Source of the DNA: Micromussa lordhowensis
Taxonomy: Eukaryota; Cnidaria; Anthozoa; Scleractinia; Lobophylliidae
NCBI GenBank assembly: GCA_964020085.1
Contig: OZ026601.1
Location: forward strand, 20,113,930-20,177,929
Reading direction: 5' to 3'
DNA: 64,000 nt
The translations under genes and the position numbers were made by a program. Under the pieces are notes generated by a model. It worked only from the letters and a program-made list of their open reading frames with translations. It was not told the DNA's origin and made no database searches. Shown in pieces: positions 1 to 11,822 of the stretch; the first letter of the stretch is position 1; every line of letters begins with the position of its first letter.

Positions 1-1483
1 GTCCGTAAAACCCACAAGCCTCTTTCCCTTTACCCGAGTCTCGTGAGCGGACCTACACCACTTGACGCCCAAGTTCGACGGCAACTTAGTGGAGATAGAC
101 TGTAGGATCTGAGTGTAATCCAGCTTCGACATAGACTTCGTAGTCTTCATGGCCTCTTCACAGTGCACCAAAAAATCAGAGCATTCCTCCAGTCCTTTAC
201 TATCGCCATCGCTGATCTGTCGCCAACCTTAAGTTTTCTTTTATAGTCTTCGGCCACTACTACAGGGTTTCCAAAACGCTGATCAAGCAGTTTCCGGGCT
301 TTGCTGTACGCGGTGTCTGAATTTGTCGCCAGGAAACCTTTAACCACCTTGTTGGCCTTGCCTGCCGGATATTTTTCCAAGAATAATTTGTCTTTATCGG
401 CGGGGACGTTGGCGGCGATGATGCTATCAAATGCGGTCACGAAAGCCGGATATTCGAATGAGTCGCTGGAAAATGTCCGAGGCTCCTTAACGGGGAGGTG
501 AAAGGTCCTTTGTTGACTAACTAGCGCTAAACTTAATTGCATTTGTTGGGCTTGAAGATTGACCAGTTGGTTAAGGACGAAACTTGTACTAGATGATTGT
601 TCAAAGTTCTGCATACTGTTTGCTGGCTGTTGGCCAAAGTTATCTGGAATCGTATTAGGAACAAAAGGAGGGCTGTCCGGGTTCATTTCTTGTTTTTCAA
701 TTCTTGATGTGACGGCGGTAGGTTGTTGGGGGCTTATCTCTTTATCTTCGGGCTTAATTTCCTGTTTCGTTTGGGTGTTTAATTTATATTCTTCATCTAG
801 AATTTCTTTGAGCGCGCCTTCTTCTGCGTTTGCGAGCGCATACTTCTTTTCTAGTTATATGCATTTGAGTTCATTTTCCCTTTCCAAAAATTCCATTTCT
901 ATTTTGACCTCGGCTGCCTTTGCTGCCGCGTCCGCTCTAGCTTGTGAAATGGAACGCGAAGAGGACCTAGTCGACCCTTTAGACAACTTAGATCTTGCCC
1001 TTGATCTATGGCTCGAGGAGATGCCAGATTTGGTGAAAAATGAGCCCTTTTCAAGGCTCTGGATTTGTTCACAAAGCTTCATTCTTTGCTCGGCAAATTC
1101 TCAATCTCTAATGTCATACCACTGATAGGATTCTTCCTTTTCCGCGGAGCTATCGAGCAGACTTTCGTATGTGTAACACCCTTGATTAAAGACATCCTTT
1201 AAAGAATCCAATTCATTGTGTTCGATTTCCAAAACTTCTAATTCCGTTTGCGGATCTTCTCGTAGTTTTCTAATGTGGTCTAACTTTCTTTTAAGCTTTC
1301 GGAAAACTGTTTCTTTTCTTTTCGCTCTCAATTCCTTCAAGAAGCTTTTTCTTTTCTCTGAGAACTTCTGTTTTCGATTCGAAATTTTGACCTTGTGTTC
1401 TGATTGGGTAATGGACACGACATTCTCCAAGTGTCTTCGTCAAGAAACAACGCCAGGTCTTCAGGTGCGGATGCGATGGTCAT
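1..1483 (-). pseudogene. BEL/Pao-type LTR retrotransposon gag region (DUF1759-like), broken
   Basis: One minus-strand reading frame runs leftward from an ATG at 1483, first through a basic, Lys/Glu-rich coiled-coil region and a Ser/Arg-rich stretch, then into a segment (about 200-530) with the layout of DUF1759, the gag-like domain at the start of BEL/Pao polyproteins. It is broken by in-frame stops at 1101-1103 (TGA) and 855-857 (TAA) and by a one-base frameshift near 195-215, after which coding resumes in another frame to the window edge. The protease, reverse transcriptase and integrase parts would lie outside the window to the left. No LTR was identified. Family assignment rests on the DUF1759 pattern and the coiled-coil/Ser-Arg leader usual in such elements. 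Confidence 0.65.
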
Positions 1484-1523
1484 GTTCGTCACGTTTTCAA
1501 GTTCACAGGAGACTGTTCTCTGT

Positions 1524-2612
1524 TTAAGGTATCAGTGTACCCCAAATTTGATAATTTTTCCAAAAAAATTTTTTTTCGCTATTTCAGATAGATCGTATTG
1601 CAATCTTTCATTTAAAAAAAATCTATGAAAAAAGATTGATCCTAAGCAAAGTTATTAACAGAAAACGTTTCTTCCCATTAATTATCTCTAATTGATAGCT
1701 GTCAACACGTTGTCACGAGAAGTAAACTTGCATCACGTGACAGACACGATGTTCACGAGTTTCACACGTTTGTGTTTGTATTTCTAAAATTGGTCGTTGA
1801 CGTGCTGCTTCGAGTGTTTTGCTTTTGTATATTTTTGGGTGGCTTTCCTCTTTTGATCTTGTGTTCCACGCTGATCTCAAGTGTGTTTGCGAAATGGTTC
1901 CCGTCAAACCTGCAAGAGAAGAGGTAACCTCTGTGATTGGGCCTCTGAGTAATGCACCAAATAAAAAAATCTTTCTGTCGCTAAATACTCTAACTATTGA
2001 CAGTATGTTAAAAAAACTAACAACAAAATATTCAATTGCCCTACTGCATGTCATTCTTTCGTCTTCACATTGTCAAACCCACATAACGCCGATGAATTAC
2101 ATTTTTGTTTGAAGTGCTTTGGGGCGCTCTCGTTTAGTTCGGTATCTTAACATGTTATTGTTGGTAACTGGTAAGAACATTACAAAATCCCATTTGATCA
2201 GAAAAAACCGGTAGCTTTACGGCTCATCACAAGCTCTTGCCAACAATGACAACACACTTTTACCAATCGATAACGCCATGATTATCAAACTGTACCACTC
2301 CCCACTGATATCTGGAAAACAGTCAAACATCACGAAGAAGAACAGTTTATGAAATGCATTTTATCCTTACCCCGATTCTTGCATTTCTCTGCAAACGAAC
2401 TTGATTAGTGAACCTCTGTACTTAAGAAAATAGCGCGCTATATTAAAAAAACAGTTAATTCTGTACATTTTTTTATGTTGATGAATAAACCTTCGTAATC
2501 TACAATTATTAAGCTCTCAGAAAACATATACTTTATTGTGGTTTGCGTCAAACGTCCGACTGTAAAGCGGGGCCAAAGAATGATGGTCATTTGGGGTACA
2601 CTGATACCTTAA
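1524..2612. mobile_element. Non-autonomous DNA transposon with TTAA target duplication
   Basis: A perfect 20-bp inverted repeat, GGTATCAGTGTACCCCAAAT at 1528-1547 and its reverse complement at 2589-2608, brackets about 1.04 kb. Each end is bordered by TTAA (1524-1527 and 2609-2612). TTAA duplication is typical of piggyBac and Kolobok elements. No transposase-like reading frame was recognised inside; the open frames there, such as 1819-2112, look random. It lies just upstream of the BEL/Pao gag start, so it probably inserted into the leader of that element or beside it. Confidence 0.7.
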
Positions 2613-2933
2613 GATATACCAATGACGAATTTAGAAAGAAGCTCAATGTTTTACTGTAACGCCAGGTTCACGGCGACTGTTGAAAGGCAGAACTGTCACT
2701 TGCTAGACAACTTTGTCACGATGAAATTAGCGTGTGTGACCAGAGATCACGGAAAATCGGCTGTGATTGACGGTGATTTAATTGGCGATAATCGAACGTA
2801 AAATGAAATACAATGGAGTGAATAAACTAATTACTAGATAATAACAGATTACAAGATGGTCATGTGTCTATTGAACCTTTTGTCGCTCTCTGTTTTTGTC
2901 TGAGTCAAAACGAGGCTGTTACTATCGAGCATT
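2613..2933. other. Spacer without recognised feature
   Basis: AT-rich sequence between the TTAA element and the helicase pseudogene. No coding frame, repeat or promoter motif could be supported. Confidence 0.4.
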
Positions 2934-5393
2934 TTGTCTTCGCAAAATGCCTTGTTTTACAGCAGTCTGCACTTCGCTATTGTCAACAGTAGCTACTGGA
3001 ACATTATTCTCAAGCCTAAACAAGTAAAATGTTTCGAGGCAATATATTCAGCAAGGGATACTGTTGGGATACTGCCAACGGGTTACGGGAAGTACATTAT
3101 TTTCCACCTCCTACGCAGTCTCTTAGTCGACAAAATCAACTCTCGATCAACATCCTCTTCTTGTCTGATTCATCCCGTTGTTGTCGTCGTTTCTCTGCTA
3201 AATTCATTGATCAGTGATCAGATTAGAAGGCGTACTGAAGGGGAGGATTAAAGCAACTGTCCTCAAAGTTAGAAAGAGCATGAACAGCGCTAATTTAGAG
3301 TTCAATTACAGCGAAACAAATCCGACGTTACTCAAGGACGCAAGATATGACCTTGTGTTTACACACCCCGAATCTGTTTTGTCTTGCAAAAAAGGATTGG
3401 AGCTGTTTCAAAGTTCAGCTTACCAACGATCCGTTCAAGCAGTAGTTGTCGACGAAGCCTACTGCATTCTTGAATGGGAAGCTAGGATTATTTTATATTA
3501 TTTTCGGTCTAACAATCTGTATGTGCTTTTCCATCTTTTTTTTTCTTTTTCTTTCGCCGTGGCAAAAAAAGGAAAATAATTGATTTACGTAATGTAGATT
3601 ATGCGTGCATCCTAAACATAACTGATGGTACTTTCCCTAGTAAGTTACTTGTGTTTTGTAAAACCTGTTTGTTTCATTGTCAGTTTCAAACCTTGTGTTG
3701 CACATGGAAAAGTAAAGCTGTAGATGTGGCAGACTTTCGTTGTGTTTTTTCACAGTTTTGCTTTGTTTGTATCAAAGGAGACTTGTCAATAAAACTTTGA
3801 AAAGGTTTTTTTTTTAACATGTTTGAAAAATTATATAACTTGTACAATGTATTGTTATTTTTTTAATTTGTGTAAGTACCTGCTTTGCTTGCTAGTTCAA
3901 GTTTTCTTAACATTATTTTCATGGTAGAGGTTTTTAAAATGTGCACAGTAAATTGATGGGTAAATATCCAATTCGTGAAACTTAAAAAAAGGTGTAAATT
4001 TGGAACTACATTGTACAGATTCAAGTCTTTTGCTATTTTATATTAAACATTATTTTGGACTGATGAAGTCTTTGAGCCCAAAACAATTCAATGACGTTTG
4101 GGTGGCATTCTGCGCTACTTGTGCTTCCCCTCCAACTCTTCAAGATGGTTTTTGTCTCATTTAAAAAATAATTAAATTACCATACAACAATAAATTGTTA
4201 TTTAATTTTATTTCAACATTTATTTCAACACTCTGTGGTGATCTGCATATGCAGATTCACTTTTTGTAGCATGACATCAATATCAGAGACCTTAGGTATT
4301 CACTACATTTTCCTTTGCATTTCATTCATTTTCCCTTTTTGGTGTGCTATACCAAACTGTTAATGTGCTGAATTTGTATCTACTTCCATAGGATTTAAAA
4401 AGTTGTCACTGTTAGAGTCACATACAAAATGATCTCAATTATTTAAGAACAGTAACAAAAGAATAATATTTCTGCTAACAATATCGATTTATTACTATAA
4501 TCAAACTTTCACGAACTTCTCTTGATTTTGTTTTAGGGGGGATGATTTCCAAACAGATTACCCAAACCTTGCTATGCTGTGTGCAACCTTCCCTAAAGTA
4601 CCAGTGGTAGCTCTAACTGCCACAGCAAGCAAGAAAGATCTAGAGGTCATCAAGTAATCTCTTAATTTGAAGAACCCATTAGAGGTAATAGGCAATCCAA
4701 ATCGCCCCAATGGCTTTTACAGAAAAGTTTTTCGTAAAGGGGATGATATGGAATTTTTTGAAAAGCTTTTGGAGCCCATAGCATGTGACCTCAAGGGAAA
4801 GAAAGTAAATTACCTGTCCACAATCATATACTTGCCCTTCCGCTGGTGTGGATTTGCATTTAAATACTTTAAAGAGCAACTTGGTGCTGAGCAGTACTAC
4901 CCTTCAAGTGCTGAAGCAAAGCCAGAAAACAGGCTTATTTGCACAATACCATGCCCTTCAAACATTGGCAATTAAACAACAGATTCTGAAAGAACTGTCA
5001 ACATCTGCATCCAAAGTAAGGGTAATATTTGCTACTGTTGCAATGGGAATGGGTTTTGATATCCTAGCCAAAAGACAAATTATTCATGTGGGACCACCTC
5101 GCACTGTGAGGGAACATTTACAAGAAACTGGGCTTGCAGGACGCGATGGGAAACAGTCTTTTGCAACACTATATTACAACAATAGAGACATTGCCAAGAA
5201 TCATGAAGGACTTAGTGATGACATTCGCAAATTCTGCTGCCTAGAGGACAATTGCCTAAGAAGATTTCTCTCAAAAAGTCTTGATGCCATAGACACTAAG
5301 TCTATTGGTCATCTCTGCTGCAGCTACTGTGAGTCTGTATGTGACTGTGATGAATGTCTACTGAAGTCCTGTCGAGTCAATTGCCTTCCCTGA
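2934..5393 (+). pseudogene. RecQ-like SF2 DNA helicase, inactivated
   Basis: Fragments in order match the RecQ-type helicase fold. Motif I reads LPTGYGKY (3061-3105), where the Ser/Thr after the Walker A lysine has become Tyr. A motif Ia-like segment ends with SDQIRR. Motif II reads VVDEAYCILEW (3445-3480), where DEAH has become DEAY. Motif III appears as ALTATA (about 4610-4630), a later helicase motif as VRVIFATVAMGMGFD (5015-5060), and a motif VI-like GLAGRDGK at about 5130. A Cys-rich tail ends at 5393. The coding sequence is broken by a frameshift near 3230, an in-frame TAA at 4654-4656 and a second frameshift near 4935. The gap between 3481 and 4536 ends in a good acceptor (tttgttttag) and looks like an intron, so this is a decayed genomic copy rather than a processed one. 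Such RecQ-like copies are numerous in cnidarian genomes. No active helicase is expected. Confidence 0.8.
3481..4536 (+). other. Probable intron of the helicase pseudogene
   Basis: AT-rich, non-coding, with T-runs and an AG acceptor directly before the GDDFQTDYP-coding exon at 4537. The expected GT donor after the motif II exon is not convincing (gaatgggaagct), so it may be mutated. Confidence 0.45.
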
Positions 5394-5732
5394 ACATTAA
5401 TTTTTGTATAGTCATCAAGTGACATTTTTCTTGCCATCTCTTAAGTAGTTGTATGACCAATTATATTTGCAGTCCAGGGGTGCGCTCAAGCAGTGCATAG
5501 TAGCCTGGGTGGCCAGAAAATATTGCATATACATGTACTTTTACTTCATAGTAACCATTTTCTGATGCACCTTACACCTTTACCCCAGGAGAGACTGGGC
5601 CTCCCTTCACAGTATCTTGGATGTAAATCATTAGGGGGACTGGGTCGAGCGGTCGAAGCGAAAGGACATGTTTTTCTAAGCTCCGTAACTCGAGGGGTTA
5701 AACGCGAAGAAAACTTCTTTATCCTAAACAAT

Positions 5733-6674
5733 ATGCCGGGAAAGGAAGAGCAAAGCGGGTCAAGACGAAAAAGAGACGTTTGCAAAAGTCCAAGCACTGA
5801 TGGTTCTGGTAATTCTCCAGAAGCGAAACGACTAAATGAAAATCAAGGAAGCATGTCGGACTTACACAAGGACATGAATGAAGCAAGCGCCAAGCACGTA
5901 CAAGATCCTGCATTTGCAGCTATATGGGAGGCACTAGTAAGAATCGAAGCAAACACCAACAGCCTAATAAGCGAGCAAAAAGCCCTACAGCGAAGCTACG
6001 AGGAGCTTCGTGAAAGTCTTGAATTCACACAAAGCAAGATGGAGGAAATGGCAAAGAACAACTCTACTTTGCAAGAACAAATGAAGTCGATGGCGAAGAC
6101 CAACATAGCATTACAAAGAAGAATGACCCAATTGGAAACCGATTTAGAGAAAAAGAGCGAAGAAAATGCCAAGTTTGAAAAGAAATTAGGCGAAATCTTT
6201 ATGCAACACGATGATTTGGAACAATACACGCGAAAATTCAATCTCGAAATACATGGAATCCCTGAAACAAACGACGAAGAGCCCGAAGATATTATCCTCG
6301 ACTTGGCAAAACTAATGGAAATAGATTTAACATACGAGGATATCGACATAGCTCATCGCTTGAATAAAGGTCGCAAGTCACCGAAACCAATAATTGTCCG
6401 TTTCAGCAATTATTACAGCAAAGAGCAAATGTATCGAGGGCGCTGGAAACTTCGCAAGAAGAGTGGTTTAAGAGGTTTGGGGGTGGACCCCAAAAAAGTT
6501 TACATCAACGAGAACCTAACTGCTTATAGAGCTGGCCTATTCAAGAAAGTCCGCGATCGTAGACAGAGAGATTGGAAATTCTGGACAACCGACGGAAAGA
6601 TCTTTGTCAAACCTGATCCCATTAATAATGTGATTGTCAAAATCCAAAGCGAAGAAGATTTAAACAAACTGTAG
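5733..6674 (+). CDS. LINE ORF1 RNA-binding protein (L1 ORF1p-like)
   Basis: 313 codons from an ATG at 5733. The frame is open further upstream to 5493, but that ATG lies in the leader; 5733 begins the charged N-terminus (MPGKEEQSGSRRKRD). Layout: a basic N-terminal tail, a long heptad-rich coiled coil (about residues 60-170, runs of Glu/Lys/Gln with Met and Leu), then the RRM-like and C-terminal domains of the transposase-22 family, with the recognisable ENLTAYRAGLFKKVRDRR and a DGKIFVK segment near the end. ORF1p trimerises through the coiled coil, coats the LINE RNA and acts as a chaperone in the retrotransposition particle. The frame is intact with no premature stop. Confidence 0.85.
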   Translation: MPGKEEQSGSRRKRDVCKSPSTDGSGNSPEAKRLNENQGSMSDLHKDMNEASAKHVQDPAFAAIWEALVRIEANTNSLISEQKALQRSYEELRESLEFTQSKMEEMAKNNSTLQEQMKSMAKTNIALQRRMTQLETDLEKKSEENAKFEKKLGEIFMQHDDLEQYTRKFNLEIHGIPETNDEEPEDIILDLAKLMEIDLTYEDIDIAHRLNKGRKSPKPIIVRFSNYYSKEQMYRGRWKLRKKSGLRGLGVDPKKVYINENLTAYRAGLFKKVRDRRQRDWKFWTTDGKIFVKPDPINNVIVKIQSEEDLNKL

Positions 6675-6993
6675 CTTAAACTGTGTCTTACAATTCGTAA
6701 AAACTCTAAATCCTGTACCTAAGTATTTATTTAACTAACGATTATTTTAAATTTCGCGTTTACCTCTCGGTGTTTATGGTTTGCTTCGAGAGATTGTTTT
6801 TGCGGTTGAATTGGTTAATCCCAGGAGAGGAGGTAAGGTTTTTTTTTTTTTCAGTGTTTTTTTTCGCTAATTAATCTGTGTTGTTTGTGTTTTTTGTTGC
6901 TGTCGTTTTTGTTTTCATAACTACCTTTTGTCAGGTGTCGAGTGTATTGCAGTATCAGTGTCAAGTCATTTTTGCATAGTTATTGTACTAAAC

Positions 6994-9900
6994 ATGTCAT
7001 CTTTGAAAATTCTATCACTAAACGTAAGGGGGTTGCGTAATGCTGGGAAAAGGAAAGCAATTTTTTTCGTACTTGAAAAATCAAAAGGCTTCTATATTCT
7101 GCCTGCAAGAAACTTTCTCAAAGAAAGATGATGAACAGATATGGACCTCGGAATGGGGTGGGAAAATTATTTTTTCTCATGGCACAGAGCACGCCAGGGG
7201 TGTATGTCTTATGGTAAATCCAAATAGCTTTTTTCAAGTAGAAAGTGTAGAAATCGATCAAGAGGGCCGTTTCATAGTAGCCAAACTAGACGAAGATCTT
7301 TCAATAGTAAATATTTACGCACCAACAGATTATCGTCGACAACCAGCATTTATACGAATGCTTAGTCAACTCTTGATGTCAAAAACCAACTTATCAAAAG
7401 TTATAATAGCAGGTGATTGGAACACCGGATTAAGCAAATTGGATAAAAGTGGAGGATTGCCTTGGAAAGAGACTAATTACAGGAACGCACTTGTAAACCT
7501 CATGAAAGAATTAAACCTCACCGACATATACCGTGCAATTCATCCGAGCACTAGAACTTATACATACGAATCTAAAAGTCTGAGATTTAAATCAAGAATT
7601 GATTTTTTCCTCGTTTCAAAACAATTCGTCAATTATGTAATCAAAGCAGAAACTCGCACATCAATAGCACCAGATCATAAAGCAATATTCATCAGTTTGA
7701 AAATAGAAAACCACTTCACGCGGGGACCGGGAACTTGGAAATTTAATAATTTATTACTACAAGATGAAAACTTTTTGCAATTGATAAAAGACAGCTATCC
7801 TTTGATAGAAAATAAATACCAAGACGTCGAAAACAAACAACTCCTCTGGGAATTGATAAAAATGGAAATTAGGGCAGAAACAATAAGGTATTCAAAAACG
7901 AAAAGATTCAACATGAAAACCCGTGAAATCGCTATTCAACTTAAATTAGAAGAATTGGATCGAAAAATATGTAATGACACGAATTTAAATGGTGAGATCT
8001 TAACAGAATTTGAAGCGCTCAAAAGCGAGCTAAATGAAATCTATTCGACGAAAGGAAAAGAAGCGATGTTTAGATCGAAAGTAAAGTGGGTAGAGCAAGG
8101 AGAGAAGCCTACCAAGTATTTCTTTAATTTAGAAAAACGCAATTATGAGAAAAAAATTATAACACAGCTTAAAATAAGTGATGGAGTGATAATATCCGAT
8201 ATAAAACAAATAAACAAAGAAATCGAGGAGTACTACAAATCATTTCTAACCTCTAAAGTTCCACCAGAGGATCACGAAAACTTCAATGAATCGTTCAATT
8301 CTTTTGTTGAGGACTTGGAAAATCCAAAATTAACTGAAGATGAGCAGCAAGAACTAGAAAATGATCTCTCAAAAGAAGAGCTGCTAAACGCACTCAAGGG
8401 TTTTAAAGAAAATAAGACTCCAGGAGAAGATGGGTTCACTAAAGAGTTCTATGAAACTTTTTTTGACCTTGTAGCTGACCATCTTCTAGACTCCTATAAT
8501 GAAGCATTTGAAGGAGGGAAAATGTCAATTTCTCAGAGACGTGGTATTATCTCACTAATACCAAAAGGCGAAAACTATCTGGTCGAATTAACAAATTGGC
8601 GTCCAATTACACTTCTAAATGTAGACTATAAAATACTGGCAAGAGCAATTGCGAAAAGAATTGAACTCAAATTACCCAAATTAATACACTCAGATCAAAC
8701 TGGATTCGTTAAAGGAAGGTTTATCGGTCAGAATGTAAGATTGCTCAATGACATTATGGAATATACTGAACTAAACAAAATTCCAGGAATTATGGTACTG
8801 ATAGATTTCGAGAAAGCATTTGATACGTTAGAGTGGCAATTCCTTCATAATACGCTAAAATATCTCAATTTTGGTCCAAACCTTAGGAACTGGATCTCAG
8901 TGATGTACTCGGATTTAGAAAGCGGAATAATAAATGCAGGTTACGTTACAAATTACTTCAAGATATCCCGAGGTGTCCGGCAAGGTTGTCCCTTGAGTCC
9001 CATTCTGTTTATACTATCCGCAGAATTACTAGCGCAAAAGATACGTCAGAGTAGCAAGGGTAAGGGGATAAAGCTCCCAAATAATGTAGAAGTAAAACTA
9101 AGCCAATTTGCTGATGATACGACCCTTATCTGTAAGGATATTGAATCACTAAAGGAAAATATCACAATTATTGACAAGTTTGCTGCAATCTCAGGTCTCA
9201 AATTGAACAAAAAGAAAACCAAAGCTATTTGGATTGGATCGCAGAAGAACAATGAAACTAAACCCTTAGCAATAGACATAACTAATGAACCGACTAAAAC
9301 ACTGGGAATCTATATTTCGTACAATCGTAACAAGAATAACGACCAAAACTTTTTCATCAAAATTCAAAAAATGGAAACAAAACTAAATGTTTGGCTATCT
9401 CGGGACCTCACCCTTATGGGACGAACCTTATTGGTAAAAGCATTAGGGATTTCTAAATTAGTATACTCGGCCTCAATGCTATGTGTTCCAGAAGAAGTCA
9501 TTAAGCGAGTACAGGAAAAACTCTTCAGCTATCTTTGGCGAAACAAAAAGGACAAAATAAAGAGAACCGTGCTGTATCAAAGACCGTGTCAAGGAGGTCT
9601 AAACTTTCCACATGTTAGAACAACTATTAAGGCACTCCGATTAAGCTGGATAGGAAGGTTACTAAGTGAATCTAATGATGCTTGGAAAGCAATTCCCAAT
9701 GCTTACTTCAATAAATATGGAGGATTACAGTTTCTCTTGAAATGCAACTACGACACAAAAAAATTAGACAACAATATTTCCCCCTTTTACTTGGAACTTC
9801 TAGATTACTTTAGTGAATTGCGAGACCAATATCGGGATAACTGCTTCAAAGGCGACTTAATTATATGGAACAATAAAGATATCACTATCGAAGGAAAATC

Positions 9901-10720
9901 TTTGTATTGGAAAACCTGGAATGAACATGGGGTAAATTTTGTACAAGATCTTCTACAGAATAATGGCAAATATCTATCTTACGAAGAATTTAAGATCAAA
10001 TACAACATTGAAATCAATTTTATTTATTATTGCCAAATTCTCTCTGCAGTCCCTAGAAGTCTTAAATTCAAAGCTATGACTATAAAAGAACCTCCAGAAA
10101 CAATCATAGAAGGATCGGATGTATACCAGCTTGCCGAAGGAAAAACTATCCGTTTGTCTAAAATGCGGTGCAAGGATTATTATTCACTCTTCCAAATAAA
10201 ATGGGAAACACAGCCAACATCTGTTCAATCATGGTCCAAACACTATCCCCCCTTCGCCAACAAATGGAATAACTTATTTAAGAACATCTCAAAAATGTCG
10301 GCAGACAATAAATTAAGACAATTCTCTTTCAAATTACTTCATAGAATACTAGTAACCAAAAAGGAACTTAAAAGATACAAAATTAAACCGGATGATGAAT
10401 GTTTTTTTTGTAAAAGCCCAGATTCCCTCGAACATACATTCCTGGCTTGCTCTATTGCCGTGGACTTTTACTACCAAATGATGTCATGGTTCAACAACGA
10501 ACAGAAATCTCAAATTAATATGACCAAGCAGCAGATCCTTTTCAATGATTTCACACTCCCCATAGGATCACAACATCTACTGAAGTGGAAGTTTGGAATT
10601 TTCATAACACTAATGAAAAAGTATATTTCTGATTGCAAAATGATGGAAAAATTCCCACTTGGCAATCAATTCAAACAAAAATTAAATAATCAATGGAAAA
10701 TCGAAGATAGCGGAAATTGA
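6994..10720 (+). pseudogene. LINE ORF2: APE-type endonuclease and reverse transcriptase, single frameshift
   Basis: Translation probably starts at the ATG at 6994 (MSSLKILSLNVRGLR, the usual start of an exonuclease-endonuclease-phosphatase domain). A one-base shift at the T-run 7061-7068 moves coding into the frame of a 1226-codon ORF (7040-10720). Endonuclease motifs are present: LQET (about 7099), AGDWN (about 7410), RIDFFLVS and APDHKAI. The reverse transcriptase domain follows, with GFVKGRF, VLIDFEKAFDTLEW, the GVRQGCPLSP motif and the catalytic FADDT at about 9108. The C-terminal part has a CCHC-like knuckle (CFFCKSPDSLEHTFLAC). The two enzymes nick the target and prime cDNA synthesis at the nick. 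Apart from the frameshift the protein is uninterrupted. A sequencing error in the homopolymer cannot be excluded. Confidence 0.88.
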
Positions 10721-10865
10721 ATAACTAGATCCTGATAACCAGCATCCAGCACTGCGTCACCCTATGAACAAATTTTATTTTAAAGCAAAAAGAAACCTGT
10801 GTTAAATTTATTTAAGTGAATAATAGTAATAATAATAGTATAATTATATAACAATAGAATAAACT

Positions 10866-11822
10866 TCTAGGGTACAGTACTAAGTAGATCAATATATGTG
10901 CTAGACCATTGCACACATAGAGTTTTACAGCTGGTATGGGAATTTCCAAGGTACATTTAGCAATAATTGTTTTTAGACTTGGCTAATTTATGTGACTAAA
11001 TGGCTGTTACCTTCTGGCAATCACATTCTTTATCTGCTGCAGACACAACATGCTGACATGAAATCCATTAATTAATTAAAATGGTGTGCTTGCATGTTGA
11101 TTTCATCTGTTGGCATTCTATGTAGTATTTAATTTTTAGAAACAATTTTAAGAACATCTTAAGAACATTTCCAGGCTGATTTTGCAGAAAACACCTGATA
11201 TGTAATAACATGTTCTTCTATGCGGGTTTTTACTGTATCAGTATTGGTAAATCCAGTTTGTTTGTAGAATGACAGACGTGTTATAAATTGAAAGTTGTCT
11301 TGGTCTCTTACGGAAAGCTATCTTTTGCTGCTACTTTGTAAAAAAAAAGTACAGAAAATAGAATTTAAATTTTCTATCTATCCAATTTTCCGCATTCTTG
11401 TACTAGTTTCCTGGCAGCCTGAAATCTTAGTGACAGCCCATTGTTGTAAATAATCTTATTATATTAATTAAATCACTGGATATACATGACTTTGTATCCA
11501 TAATAACATTAAACTTATCAACGTTTGAAGACATCACTTTAAATATGAAGCAATTTCTTCATATACATGTAAAAATGAATATATTTTAAAACCCTTCAAA
11601 CAGTTTTTCCTTGCATTAAATTGATTGACACAATCCTTATCTATTATCTACTGTGTACAACCTCTTGTCTGGTGGGATGTTCCCATTCACTGTCCCTTAG
11701 AAAGACAAGCATACTCAAACACTTGTTAAGGGTGGAAAAAATCTTGGAAATTACATGACTTATGTCTTCTGGCAAAGGAAGTTCAAAGGTCATCTTATCT
11801 TGCATCAAGGGTGCATTGAGCA
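10866..11822. other. Non-coding spacer
   Basis: AT-rich sequence between the LINE 3' end and the DUF6589 remnant. The short minus-strand frame at 11644-11853 abuts the next gene but shows no recognisable domain and may be its 3' UTR. Confidence 0.4.

Larger units (their letters stand above)
5634..10865 (+). mobile_element. L1/Tx1-type LINE, nearly full length
   Basis: Two non-overlapping reading frames in LINE order (ORF1 5733-6674, ORF2 6994-10720) are followed by an AT-rich 3' end with repeated AATA/TAATAG units near 10815-10862. The 5' end is an estimate: a GC-richer leader begins near 5634. No clear target-site duplication was found. Only one disabling change was seen (frameshift near 7065), so the copy is relatively young. 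Two further fragments of related elements are in the window (28293-30130 and 36130-36850, both minus). Confidence 0.85.

Noticed and set aside
1819..2112. Open frames on both strands inside the TTAA element
   Set aside because: Mutually antisense, no recognisable transposase motif, ordinary for random AT-rich DNA.
9046..9279. Minus-strand frame within LINE ORF2 and its twin at 36197-36436 (plus)
   Set aside because: Antisense shadow of the FADDT region of ORF2. The second occurrence is useful only as proof of the reversed LINE fragment.
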